Shown: positions 9,029 through 16,766 of the stretch, one piece after another
How positions within the stretch are numbered: the stretch's first letter is position 1
How the letters are laid out: every line of letters starts with the position of its first letter
Source: Thaumarchaeota archaeon SCGC AAA007-O23
GTDB taxonomy: Archaea; Thermoproteota; Nitrososphaeria; Nitrososphaerales; Nitrosopumilaceae
Reading direction: 5' to 3'
Assembly (NCBI GenBank): GCA_000402075.1
Contig: ARWO01000004.1
Span: 1-64,000 of the forward strand
Length of the DNA: 64,000 nucleotides
Translations under genes and position numbers: made by a program
The notes under the pieces: generated by a model
What the model saw: only the letters and a program-made list of their open reading frames with translations
Databases searched by the model: none
Told to the model about the DNA's origin: nothing

Positions 9029-9850
9029 GTGGAACTTTCTGTTGGTCATACTCCAGATGCAGATGATGCCTTCATGTTTTATGGCATGTTTACAGGAAAA
9101 GTAACTTCACCTGATTTTACGGTAACACATGTAATAGAAGATATTGAAAATCTCAATAATAAGGCTACATCGCCAGAACTAGATGTGACAGCAGTTTCAG
9201 TTCATGCTTGTGCGTATATACCAGGATATACAATTTTACGAAGCGGTGGTAGTTTTGGGATTGGTTATGGGCCAATTGTTACTTCAACAAAGAAAATGAC
9301 AATTAACGAATTACAGAAAGCCAAAATTGCAATTCCAGGAAAAATGACATCTGCATTTTTACTTTTACAATTAATGATTGGAAAGTTTGATTATGTTGAA
9401 ATGAATTTCAGTGACATACCATTAGCAGTAAAAAATGGAAAAGTTGATGCTGGTTTGGTCATACATGAAACACAATTATCATATTCCCAAGAAGGTATTA
9501 TCAAAATTTTGGATGTTGGTGAATGGTGGGATAAAACAACTAATGGGCTCCCTGTTCCATTAGGAATCAATGTCATGCGGGATAGCTTTGGTTTAGAAAC
9601 CATCAAAAAATTTGATAAATTCTTACAGGAATCTATTGAATTTGGTCTCAAACGTACCGATGATGCAATAGAATATGCCATGAAATATGGTAGAGGAAAA
9701 CCGAGAGCTTTGATTGAAAAATTTGTGAAAATGTACGTAAATGATGTAACGGTTAACATGGGTGAAAATGGGGAAAAATCTATCAGAAAATTATTTGAAA
9801 TGGCTTTACAAAAAAACCTAGTTCCAAAATTTAATCTAAAAATTGCATAA
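9029..9850 (+). CDS. mqnD: MqnD-like 1,4-dihydroxy-6-naphthoate synthase family
   Basis: 273 residues of the MqnA/MqnD periplasmic-binding-protein-like fold. The opening LSVGHTPDADDAFMFYGM is the family signature (S.CPNDTF in bacterial MqnD), and VTAVSVHACAYIPGY plus FGIGYGPIV match its core. MqnD converts cyclic dehypoxanthine futalosine to 1,4-dihydroxy-6-naphthoate in the futalosine route to menaquinone. There is no signal peptide, so it is a cytosolic enzyme rather than a transport receptor. GTG start. mqnE lies 0.8 kb further on the other strand. Thaumarchaeota are known to contain menaquinones, which fits. Confidence 0.75.
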   Translation: MELSVGHTPDADDAFMFYGMFTGKVTSPDFTVTHVIEDIENLNNKATSPELDVTAVSVHACAYIPGYTILRSGGSFGIGYGPIVTSTKKMTINELQKAKIAIPGKMTSAFLLLQLMIGKFDYVEMNFSDIPLAVKNGKVDAGLVIHETQLSYSQEGIIKILDVGEWWDKTTNGLPVPLGINVMRDSFGLETIKKFDKFLQESIEFGLKRTDDAIEYAMKYGRGKPRALIEKFVKMYVNDVTVNMGENGEKSIRKLFEMALQKNLVPKFNLKIA

Positions 9851-9918
9851 TTTTTCATTAGACAAAAATGGATAATTTATTCGCGCGCTTTATAACTAAA
9901 ATTCACGTATGATAACCA

Positions 9919-10005
9919 TTGGAACAAAAACTTGATCTTCAAAACTCTTCGATCTATGATTTTGCTGGGCTATTATCTATAATTGATGACAATTTAACCG
10001 AGTGA
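9919..10005 (+). CDS. Possible 28-aa peptide (weak)
   Basis: A TTG-started frame of 28 residues (EQKLDLQNSSIYDFAGLLSI, then a DDNLTE end) in the 213-base gap after mqnD. Composition looks protein-like, but the length is too small to judge and the start is non-ATG. Nothing else is recognisable in this gap apart from AT-rich promoter-type sequence. Confidence 0.2.
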   Translation: MEQKLDLQNSSIYDFAGLLSIIDDNLTE

Positions 10006-10063
10006 TCTTTAACAGGATCATTTCAATCGAGATACTTATTAATAATTTCAAATTATTGCGTAT

Positions 10064-10282
10064 ATGAAATTATTTCTTGATTTTGAATTATGTGAAGAAT
10101 GTAATTCATTCATAGCAGATCTCACAAGTGAGGATTCATTGCTGTTAGATGACATTGCAAGAAATGAAATTTCTACCAAGTTTATGCGACACCTTACATA
10201 CAACCATCCAGAAGTAATACAGGCTATAATTAAAGAAGTCAAAATTCAAAAACGAAAGCCTGAATTTGATTTATACAAATAA
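10064..10282 (+). CDS. Hypothetical 72-aa acidic protein with a Cx2C pair
   Basis: ATG-started, 72 residues, MKLFLDFELCEECNSFIADL at the N-terminus. It has one Cx2C pair and a helical charged body ending KIQKRKPEFDLYK. A single cysteine pair could bind metal in a dimer or form a disulfide; neither can be shown. The opposite strand has a frame of similar length that lacks such features and is taken as a shadow. Unknown function. Confidence 0.5.
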   Translation: MKLFLDFELCEECNSFIADLTSEDSLLLDDIARNEISTKFMRHLTYNHPEVIQAIIKEVKIQKRKPEFDLYK

Positions 10283-10321
10283 TTTTCACTAAACTATATT
10301 ATAGTATATTGAAAAATAATC

Positions 10322-10603
10322 ATGTTGTTAATTGACAAAAGAATGATTATTGTTGGTATAGTTATGATTATTGCCGGTATTGCTATTTTATTATATCTTA
10401 CAGAAGTTACGCCAATAGGTAAAGCTGGTATGACTGACGATGAAAAAATAAATCTACTGCTTGCAGAACGAGAAAATTCTGATTATCGCACGCTATCTGG
10501 AATATTAATTGGAATTGGATTTTTATTTATGTTAATCAGTTTTGGTGCAAGGCGAAAACGTAAAGATGGCACTGAAAAGATTGAAAAAAAACCATCGCAA
10601 TAA
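10322..10603 (+). CDS. Small two-TM membrane protein
   Basis: 93 residues with two hydrophobic helices (about 8-26 and 58-75) joined by a polar acidic loop (MTDDEKINLLLAERENSDYR), then a strongly basic tail ARRKRKDG. Charge placement predicts both ends in the cytosol. No family recognised. It lies 2 bases before the convergent mqnE stop codon. Confidence 0.6.
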   Translation: MLLIDKRMIIVGIVMIIAGIAILLYLTEVTPIGKAGMTDDEKINLLLAERENSDYRTLSGILIGIGFLFMLISFGARRKRKDGTEKIEKKPSQ

Positions 10604-10605
10604 AA

Positions 10606-11715
10606 TCAAAATGTTCGAATAATATTAAAAAATGTGTCACGTTGTGCTGGCTTCCTTTTTATTTCTTTGACTAGATTTACAAGATCTAATAGTGATGAAT
10701 TGGTAGATTTTCCTGCAGCACGATATACTTCTTCAGAAAATGCTGTACCTACAAGATCATTCCCGCCATGAGATAATGCAACCTGTGCAAGTTTTTTCCC
10801 ATCTGCAACCCAATATACTGAAATGTTGTTCAAAAAACCAGACAACATTAATCGTGATAATGCAATTACCTTCAAATCATAAATTGATGAGCATTCCTGA
10901 GTTAGCATATTCTTTTGTTCAAGTTCAGTATTTTCCAAACTAAATTTGAGCGGAATTAATGTTAAAAATCCACCTGTTTTTTTCTGTAAACTTCTAATCT
11001 TTAGTAAGTGATCAACAATATGTTCCGGCCTCTCAATGTGTCCATATAGCATTGTGGCGTTACTTTTAATGCCAAGATTATGAGCCTGTTCCATAGTATC
11101 TAACCATTCATCACCACTGCATTTTCCACGTGCAATTTTTTCCCTGATTTCTGGATGAAATAATTCTGCGCCGCCACCAGGTAAAGAATCAAGTCCAGAA
11201 TCCTTTAATCTAGATAATACCTCTTTTACAGAATTTTTTGTTAATTTAGCAAAGAAAAAAATCTCTGCTGCGGTAAATGCTTTGATTTTTAATTCAGGAT
11301 GATTTTTTTTGATGATCTTCATCATAGATTCATAGTAATCTAGTGATAGTTTTGGATGAAATCCGCCAACAATGTGCATTTCAGTAGCACCCATCATCTT
11401 TGCAGCTGACACCCTGCTCTCAATTTGTTCTGGCGTTAGAGTGTAAGCATCATTATCATTTTCCTTTCTATAAAATGCACATATTTGACAGCTAGCAGCA
11501 CAAACATTAGTATAATTCAGATATGATGATGCAGTAAAAGTGACTTTGTCGCCAACAAGTTTTTTACGTGTTGCATCAGCAACAGACCCAATCATATAAA
11601 GATCGTCAGATTCCATTAATTCTATTCCATCTTGTGCGTTTAGATCCTCACCTGCAATAGCACGTTCTAATACTTTAGATTCTTCAATTAGTTTTTCCAA
11701 CATGTTTTGCATCAA
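10606..11715 (-). CDS. mqnE: MqnE-like aminofutalosine synthase (radical SAM)
   Basis: 369 residues. The radical-SAM cluster motif is C72-x3-C76-x2-C79 (VCAASCQICAFYR). TEMHIVGGFHP and DSLPGGGAELFHPEIR, followed by SNATMLYGHIE, favour MqnE over its paralogue CofH, whose corresponding segment usually reads like DSIPGTAAEI. MqnE joins S-adenosylmethionine to an enolpyruvyl-benzoate precursor to make aminofutalosine, the first committed futalosine step. The nearby mqnD supports this call. CofH/MqnC remain alternatives because the families are close. Cytosolic, oxygen-sensitive Fe-S enzyme. Confidence 0.75.
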   Translation of the reverse strand: MMQNMLEKLIEESKVLERAIAGEDLNAQDGIELMESDDLYMIGSVADATRKKLVGDKVTFTASSYLNYTNVCAASCQICAFYRKENDNDAYTLTPEQIESRVSAAKMMGATEMHIVGGFHPKLSLDYYESMMKIIKKNHPELKIKAFTAAEIFFFAKLTKNSVKEVLSRLKDSGLDSLPGGGAELFHPEIREKIARGKCSGDEWLDTMEQAHNLGIKSNATMLYGHIERPEHIVDHLLKIRSLQKKTGGFLTLIPLKFSLENTELEQKNMLTQECSSIYDLKVIALSRLMLSGFLNNISVYWVADGKKLAQVALSHGGNDLVGTAFSEEVYRAAGKSTNSSLLDLVNLVKEIKRKPAQRDTFFNIIRTF

Positions 11716-11764
11716 TCATATCTAAATAAATAGATAAGTAGTGGATAACCGAAAGCATGCCAGT

Positions 11765-11908
11765 TTGGTTCTCCCATTAATTGATGAAAATAAACCGAAA
11801 TGCTACCTATGTCATGAACAATTTGAAAACATGGATGAATTAAAAAAGCACCAAGAATTGAGACATAAAGAATTTTTTGCTAAATTTGAAAAAGACACTA
11901 CTTCGTAA
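11765..11908 (+). CDS. 47-aa C2H2 zinc-finger protein
   Basis: A TTG-started frame with one classical C2H2 finger: Cx2C, twelve residues, Hx4H (CYLCHEQFENMDELKKHQEL and on to RH). A nearby upstream ATG is in another frame and stops after seven codons, so the TTG (or a later start) must be used. The last 11 bases overlap the convergent TPR gene. Similar one-finger proteins occur at 35321 and 37884. Likely nucleic-acid or protein binding. Confidence 0.6.
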   Translation: MVLPLIDENKPKCYLCHEQFENMDELKKHQELRHKEFFAKFEKDTTS

Positions 11909-12365
11909 TACCTTTTGCAGTAGCAAGACTAATTTCTGCCAATTCACATTCATTATCAATTGACAACGCTTTTTTGAAATATTTTATTGCCAATCGAATA
12001 TTTCCAGTCTCTCCAATACAAAGTCCTTTGTACGCAAGAACGATAGGATTATTTTTGTCAATATTTAATGCAATATTATAACAAGATAGTGCTTCAGAGT
12101 ATTTTTCTAACGTATGTAGAACTGAACCTTTGTTAATTAACGCATTCATGTTTTTTGGTTGAAGATTTAAGGCTCTATCATACATTGCTAATGCTTGGTT
12201 ATAACGTTCTAAATTTTGTAATGTAACTCCATAATCAATAATAACTCCAATACTATCAGATTCAACTTGTAAAATATTTTCATAATATTTTAGTGCCTGT
12301 GTATATTTTTCATCCTCACATAATTTAGAAGCAATCTCTAACATTTTTGATAGTTCGTGATTCAA
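11898..12365 (-). CDS. TPR-repeat protein
   Basis: 155 residues made of about four tetratricopeptide repeats. The consensus is visible in ALKYYENILQ, ALAMYDRALNLQPKNMNALI, ALSCYNIALNIDKNNPIVLA and AIKYFKKALSIDNE at 34-residue spacing. TPRs form a helical scaffold for protein-protein contacts. No catalytic domain or signal peptide. Two more TPR proteins occur in this window (13004, 31735), so this is a local abundance of the fold rather than a defined complex. Confidence 0.8.
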   Translation of the reverse strand: MNHELSKMLEIASKLCEDEKYTQALKYYENILQVESDSIGVIIDYGVTLQNLERYNQALAMYDRALNLQPKNMNALINKGSVLHTLEKYSEALSCYNIALNIDKNNPIVLAYKGLCIGETGNIRLAIKYFKKALSIDNECELAEISLATAKGITK

Positions 12366-12473
12366 TGTTTATTACTAATGTATTGAGATAATAAATTCTA
12401 ACTTTAGTCCATAATTAACAAAAGCTTCAGAAGGTATAAACCAAGCCAAAATTTGATAGGTTTGGTAGTGTTT

Positions 12474-12998
12474 ATGCCCATTGAATCTCTTGTTGAATTT
12501 ATAACTACATTAATGACAGATTATCTATATGCAGGAGTATTTCTTGCTGCATTAATTGAAACAATAATTCCGCCAATACCAACAATGGCCGTATTTCCAA
12601 CTGCAGGATTTATTGCGTCACAGAACGGTCTTGAGCTGCATGAATTGTTTTTGTTAGGAATTGTAGGAGGACTTGGTGCATCTATTGGTTCAACTGTAAT
12701 TTATTTAATCGCTTTAAAATTAGGTAGAACAGTATTGTTGAAATATCTAAAATATGTGAAAGTTTCTGAGAAAAAATTATCGAGAGTAGAATCTTGGTTT
12801 CAAAAATATGGAGACAAAGCAGTTTTGTTTGGAAGAATGATTCCAGTCTTCAGAGAAATGATTTCCGTACCAGCGGGATTGCTTAAAATGAAATTTCCAA
12901 AATTTCTTGCATATACAATTTTAGGTTCTTGTGGATGGAGTATTACGTTGATTTTCATTGGATATTATTTTGGAATCGCATCACTTGAATTTTTGTAA
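12474..12998 (+). CDS. DedA/VTT-family membrane protein
   Basis: 174 residues from ATG 12474; an in-frame TTG at 12453 would add seven hydrophobic residues. DedA signatures: an IETIIPPIPTMAVFPTAGFI re-entrant segment near the N-terminus, and FGRMIPVFREMISVPAGLLK in the second half. About four membrane segments. DedA relatives flip or transport lipid head groups and maintain membrane potential in bacteria; the archaeal role is untested. Another VTT-type protein occurs at 51557. Confidence 0.8.
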   Translation: MPIESLVEFITTLMTDYLYAGVFLAALIETIIPPIPTMAVFPTAGFIASQNGLELHELFLLGIVGGLGASIGSTVIYLIALKLGRTVLLKYLKYVKVSEKKLSRVESWFQKYGDKAVLFGRMIPVFREMISVPAGLLKMKFPKFLAYTILGSCGWSITLIFIGYYFGIASLEFL

Positions 12999-13003
12999 TT
13001 TTA

Positions 13004-13231
13004 TCACGATGCATTTTTATCACGAGGATCAATTTCTAGTGATTTGTTAAAGCATTCTATCGCTTCATTGTATCGTCCAAGGCTTCTTAATGCAATTCCC
13101 TTTAAGTTCCATAAATCTGGATCATTTCGGTTAAGCAATATAGCTTTTTGAAATAAATTTAATGCGTCATCATACTGCCCGTCTTCTAATTGTTTTTTCC
13201 CCATCTTAATCAATTCATCAATCGAATCCAA
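13004..13231 (-). CDS. Short TPR protein
   Basis: 75 residues with two TPR units, ALNLFQKAILLNRNDPDLWN and AIECFNKSLEIDPRDKNA. Convergent to the DedA gene with five bases between. Likely a small adaptor; nothing more specific can be said. ATG start. Confidence 0.7.
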   Translation of the reverse strand: MDSIDELIKMGKKQLEDGQYDDALNLFQKAILLNRNDPDLWNLKGIALRSLGRYNEAIECFNKSLEIDPRDKNAS

Positions 13232-13262
13232 ATTTCATTCCGAATTTAATGGTGTTAATTGT

Positions 13263-13511
13263 CTATTTAACAAATTTCCCGCACTGACAATCAATGATAG
13301 TGCATGTATTCTGATTTTTTATATGATCATAAGACAGATGACCACATCTGCTATCTTTACAAACATAACGTTCAAGTTCTCGTGTAATTACACTCTGCGC
13401 AATTTTATTAGCATCCGCTTTTGAGACTCCCTTTTTATCTATATAGTAATGAACGATATGATTGTAAAGGCGTTCTGCATTGAAAGTCTTTTCTAAACTC
13501 ACATAATACAA
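13263..13511 (-). CDS. Conserved 82-aa zinc-binding protein
   Basis: The N-terminal half is helical with KKGVSKADANKIAQSVITRE; the C-terminal half has CKDSRCGHLSYDHIKNQ, then CTIIDCQCGKFVK. This makes a CxxxxC...H...C...CxC cluster able to hold one or two zinc ions. This arrangement recurs in small ammonia-oxidising-archaeal proteins but has no experimentally known role. ATG start; same strand as the TPR gene, 31 bases apart. Confidence 0.6.
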   Translation of the reverse strand: MYYVSLEKTFNAERLYNHIVHYYIDKKGVSKADANKIAQSVITRELERYVCKDSRCGHLSYDHIKNQNTCTIIDCQCGKFVK

Positions 13512-13567
13512 TGTATGAAAATATACTTAAATTTTAACAAAAATTTCTTGTTTTTATATAAATATCA

Positions 13568-14416
13568 CTATTTTTTAGAAAAATGTTGATCATACATATT
13601 TCTACGTTTTATATTTGAGAGAACTTCATATGCCATGTTTATTTGAGTCATTTTCTTCTCAGCGTCATCACTTTGCTTCCTATCTGGATGCCATTTTTTT
13701 GCAAGACTCCTAAACTGGCTTTTTATCTCGTCCTGACTAGCAGTTTTTTGTATTTGTAAAATTGCATAATAGTCAGGAAGATTCTTGCTTAGTAGTGATT
13801 TTCTAAAATCTTCATCACTAAGTTTGTTTTTTCCTTTACGTTCAAAACTAATTTCATCACTCATCCACTCGGAGTGATATTTTTCATAGTCTCGATTCTT
13901 TTTTGATTCCCACTCACCAGTATCATATTCATTTTTTTTTCTGAATATTGAACCCCGTGCAAGAAAAATTAATACACTGATGATTATAGTAGATGCAATA
14001 GCAAATACAATCATTTGTTCAGATTCTGTTAAACTTTCTATTGCACCATCTACTTTCATTGGGTTAACATTATGCCCGGAATCATAGAAAAACTGTTTTG
14101 TAATTTCTAATTCATTGTATGACACAGATATGTCATAATGCCCACTTCGACCTAGAGCATAATCACCAACTAGAATATCATATGTAAAATCTCCAGCTGG
14201 TATCGTGATATCTTCATTCAGTATAATCATTTCATCAGGATCAGTAATCATTACTTGTAGTATGGTCTCAGTTGAAACATTACCAAAGATCACAATTTTA
14301 TCAGCGTCTGTAAATATGGGAAGATCCACTGAAATGTTTACAGAGTCACCAAATACATTGGCTGGTATAAACAAGATCAAAATGATGGAAAAATATGGAA
14401 CTGCCTTGTATTTCAT
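13568..14416 (-). CDS. Membrane-anchored J-domain protein
   Basis: 282 residues. An N-terminal signal-like helix (YFSIILILFIPANVFG) leads into a beta-rich extracytoplasmic region (25-120). One TM helix follows (about 134-152), then a charged linker and a C-terminal J domain (about 214-280) with the HPD tripeptide in KKWHPDRKQSDD. The J domain would lie in the cytosol and could recruit DnaK to the membrane. The outer domain is an Ig-like strand pattern of unknown ligand. This is not classical DnaJ, having no zinc or substrate domain. ATG start. Confidence 0.8.
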   Translation of the reverse strand: MKYKAVPYFSIILILFIPANVFGDSVNISVDLPIFTDADKIVIFGNVSTETILQVMITDPDEMIILNEDITIPAGDFTYDILVGDYALGRSGHYDISVSYNELEITKQFFYDSGHNVNPMKVDGAIESLTESEQMIVFAIASTIIISVLIFLARGSIFRKKNEYDTGEWESKKNRDYEKYHSEWMSDEISFERKGKNKLSDEDFRKSLLSKNLPDYYAILQIQKTASQDEIKSQFRSLAKKWHPDRKQSDDAEKKMTQINMAYEVLSNIKRRNMYDQHFSKK

Positions 14417-14573
14417 AGATATTTCAGTTAGTTAGTTAGGTTTTATTTGATTATTTGCTAATTGATCTCTTTATTGGTGCCAAAATTGGTTAATTCTATG
14501 TTAATCACAGTCACAATTATGTTAAATCTCATTAACAAAGTCGTGCTAATACTTCTGTTTACCTACTCATCAC

Positions 14574-14717
14574 ATGACAACAGGTTATTGTGTGAAGTGT
14601 AGAACGAAAAGAGAGATTCAGGGTGCAACTGCTGTAACTCTCAAAAATGGCAAGCCTGCAACAAAGGGTACTTGTCCAGAGTGTAGCACCAAGATGTTCC
14701 GAATAGGTAAGAGTTAG
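14574..14717 (+). CDS. DUF5679-like 47-aa zinc-ribbon protein
   Basis: A short ATG frame, MTTGYCVKCRTKREIQGATA then TCPECSTKMFRIGKS. Two Cx2C knuckles about 27 residues apart make one zinc ribbon, matching the DUF5679 pattern (Y-CxxCR-K...V...NG..A..G-CxxC-T-K) found across archaea and bacteria. Its function is unknown. The 157-base gap upstream holds AT-rich promoter-like sequence for this gene and the divergent J-domain gene. Confidence 0.75.
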   Translation: MTTGYCVKCRTKREIQGATAVTLKNGKPATKGTCPECSTKMFRIGKS

Positions 14718-14755
14718 GAACATTCATCACTTTTTTAATTTTAAGTATAGTAGTC

Positions 14756-16465
14756 TTATTTAGCGTGAATCTTATCATGAATCTGCGCAAGAATTAATTT
14801 TGCTTTTTCTTTGTTTTCATATGCATCATGACTTTCATCCATTATGGCATCTATCTCATAACTTTTATCAACTAAAATATTAGCCACGTGCTCATCAAGT
14901 GTTCTTTTACCAATCAGATAGTAAGCAAAAACAGTATTCTTTTGTCCAATTCTATGCAATCTGTCTTCGGCTTGGCGATGTATTGCAGGACTCCAATCCA
15001 ATTCAGCAAATATAACATACTTTGCACGTGTTAGATTTATTCCAAGATTACCAGCACGCAGCCCAACAATAATCAACTTTGTACCCCCATTTTGGAAATT
15101 ATCAATATTTCCCTGTCGTATTTTATCAGTTTGACCACCGATAATTGCTGCAGGATTGAATTCCTGTAAACTTTCATGTAATAATTTATGAATAGATTTA
15201 TGATGACAGAAAACAACCACACTTTCCTCAATTTCCATTATATTTTTCACAAAATCAATCACGTGATGAAGTTTTGCCACACCAGCGGCTTGTCTCTCAC
15301 TTTGAATTGCTCTCTGATATGAAGCGACCTTGCTAAATTCAGTTTCTGCGTGTTTCTGTTCTTCTTCAAGTTTGCTCCAAATCTTATTTAATTCATTTTT
15401 ATAGTAAGTTTCATCAGCGTCAATCGTTTCCTTATATCTTACTTTATCCTTTAATTCCTTTAATACATCTGATTTTTTTCTACGAAGCATAACATCTCTT
15501 TGTAGTACATGACGTAAACCATCACGCTTGCTAGGAACCACAATTGCCCTACCCCTTTCATCCTGATAACAAAAATATTCACAAAATTCTTTGAAATTAC
15601 CTAGCAATCCTGGTTTTAAGATATCTACTATTGGCCATATTTCAGAACCATGATTATAAATTGGTGTGCCTGAAAGACCAACTCTATATTTGATTGATTT
15701 CATTCCTGCCAGTTTTTTAATTGCTCTATACTTTTTGGTTGTTTTAGAACGAAGATGTTGTACTTCATCACATACAAGTGTCCGAATTTTTAATTTTGAC
15801 AGATCAATTTGACGTTTATAAAGTAACTCGTAATTGATAAGATAAAAATCATAATCAGAAATTTCTTTTTGTTTGCCTGAACGTATACTTGTTATGGTTG
15901 GCACACCATCCTCAACAATACGACCATTTCTACTCTTTTTTTTCATGAATCTTTCTATTTCACGCTGCCAATTAGTTAGTGTAACAAGCGGAGCTACTAC
16001 AAGAACCGGCGATGATTGTTTTTCTGATGCGATATACGCTAACGTTTGTACAGTTTTACCAAGACCCATATCATCAGCAAGTAATGCATTACCAGAAGAT
16101 TTCAAAAGAAAATCTAGACCCATTTTCTGAAAGTTTAGCAGTTTTCCACGAAATTGTTTTTTTGGTATAGCTTTTGAAAGTTTTTCAATTTTTGTTTTAG
16201 TTGGTTTTTTAATAATTTTAGCACGTGCTTTTCGTTGCCAAACAGATTTTGATAATATTTCCAATGGATATCTTTCCAAAATAAGTCTGATTTGTTTAAC
16301 ATTATTTTCATTATCAGGAATAATAACCTCGTTAGGACCACTGCCATACCATAACTCCGGTATGAGCTTTGAAACCATCATTACAGCTCTAACGCCAGTA
16401 ATTTTCCAGGTCCATGATCCCGAATACTTGTCAATTGCATATTCAAGTGTTCCAAATGTTTTCAT
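14756..16465 (-). CDS. SNF2-family helicase-like ATPase
   Basis: 569 residues. Walker A is DDMGLGKTVQ (K137), motif Ia is PVLVVAPLVTLTNWQ, motif II is DEVQH instead of the common DEAH, and motif III is GLSGTPI. The helicase C domain has VVVFCHHKSIH, AGNLGINLT and QAEDRLHRIGQ. The first 100 residues carry a basic region without a known domain. SNF2 ATPases translocate on double-stranded DNA to remodel complexes; in archaea they may act in repair or transcription. Length fits the compact archaeal form. ATG start. Confidence 0.85.
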   Translation of the reverse strand: MKTFGTLEYAIDKYSGSWTWKITGVRAVMMVSKLIPELWYGSGPNEVIIPDNENNVKQIRLILERYPLEILSKSVWQRKARAKIIKKPTKTKIEKLSKAIPKKQFRGKLLNFQKMGLDFLLKSSGNALLADDMGLGKTVQTLAYIASEKQSSPVLVVAPLVTLTNWQREIERFMKKKSRNGRIVEDGVPTITSIRSGKQKEISDYDFYLINYELLYKRQIDLSKLKIRTLVCDEVQHLRSKTTKKYRAIKKLAGMKSIKYRVGLSGTPIYNHGSEIWPIVDILKPGLLGNFKEFCEYFCYQDERGRAIVVPSKRDGLRHVLQRDVMLRRKKSDVLKELKDKVRYKETIDADETYYKNELNKIWSKLEEEQKHAETEFSKVASYQRAIQSERQAAGVAKLHHVIDFVKNIMEIEESVVVFCHHKSIHKLLHESLQEFNPAAIIGGQTDKIRQGNIDNFQNGGTKLIIVGLRAGNLGINLTRAKYVIFAELDWSPAIHRQAEDRLHRIGQKNTVFAYYLIGKRTLDEHVANILVDKSYEIDAIMDESHDAYENKEKAKLILAQIHDKIHAK

Positions 16466-16534
16466 TGTTCTTCCGTGAAGCTCGAAAATTGTTTTGGTAC
16501 CTTATGAATCTTGATTATTTCAAAATAGTGATAT

Positions 16535-16642
16535 ATGGGTAAAATGATTTGGTATGGCTACATAGGTTTTCTTGTATTAATCATGTTTATGCTGAGTATT
16601 ATGACAATCGCAATTACAAAGACTGGTTTTGTGATCGTTTAA
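16535..16642 (+). CDS. 35-aa single-TM protein (overlaps an opposite-strand gene)
   Basis: ATG-started MGKMIWYGYIGFLVLIMFML followed by SIMTIAITKTGFVIV: one long hydrophobic helix with a short basic N-terminus. It diverges from the SNF2 gene. Its last 66 bases are antisense to the Cys/His-rich frame at 16577-16693. It resembles other tiny helices in this window, but at most one of the two frames may be real. Confidence 0.4.
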   Translation: MGKMIWYGYIGFLVLIMFMLSIMTIAITKTGFVIV

Positions 16643-16693
16643 ACAATCAATACACTCAAAATGTTTGTGGTTTTCACAATTAGCGCATATCAT
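16577..16693 (-). CDS. 38-aa Cys/His-rich microprotein (overlaps an opposite-strand gene)
   Basis: ATG-started MICANCENHKHFECIDCLND then HKTSLCNCDCHNTQHKHD. Seven cysteines and six histidines in 38 residues, arranged as Cx2C, Cx2C and CxCxCH, strongly suggest a metal-binding protein (zinc or copper). This density is unlikely in a shadow frame in AT-rich DNA. Overlaps the one-helix frame on the other strand for 66 bases. Confidence 0.5.
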   Translation of the reverse strand: MICANCENHKHFECIDCLNDHKTSLCNCDCHNTQHKHD

Positions 16694-16766
16694 GAATATA
16701 ATTTAGATATTAGCCTTTGAAAAGTTTTTGCTAGAAGTTATAAGGTAAATTTTCTTAACTTACCCA

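Noticed and set aside
10048..10242. 64-codon minus-strand ORF
   Set aside because: Fully antisense to the plausible 72-aa protein at 10064 and lacks any recognisable feature.
10606..11715. CofH (F420 synthesis) for the radical-SAM gene
   Set aside because: The PGGGAELF segment and the nearby MqnD-like gene favour MqnE; not fully excluded.
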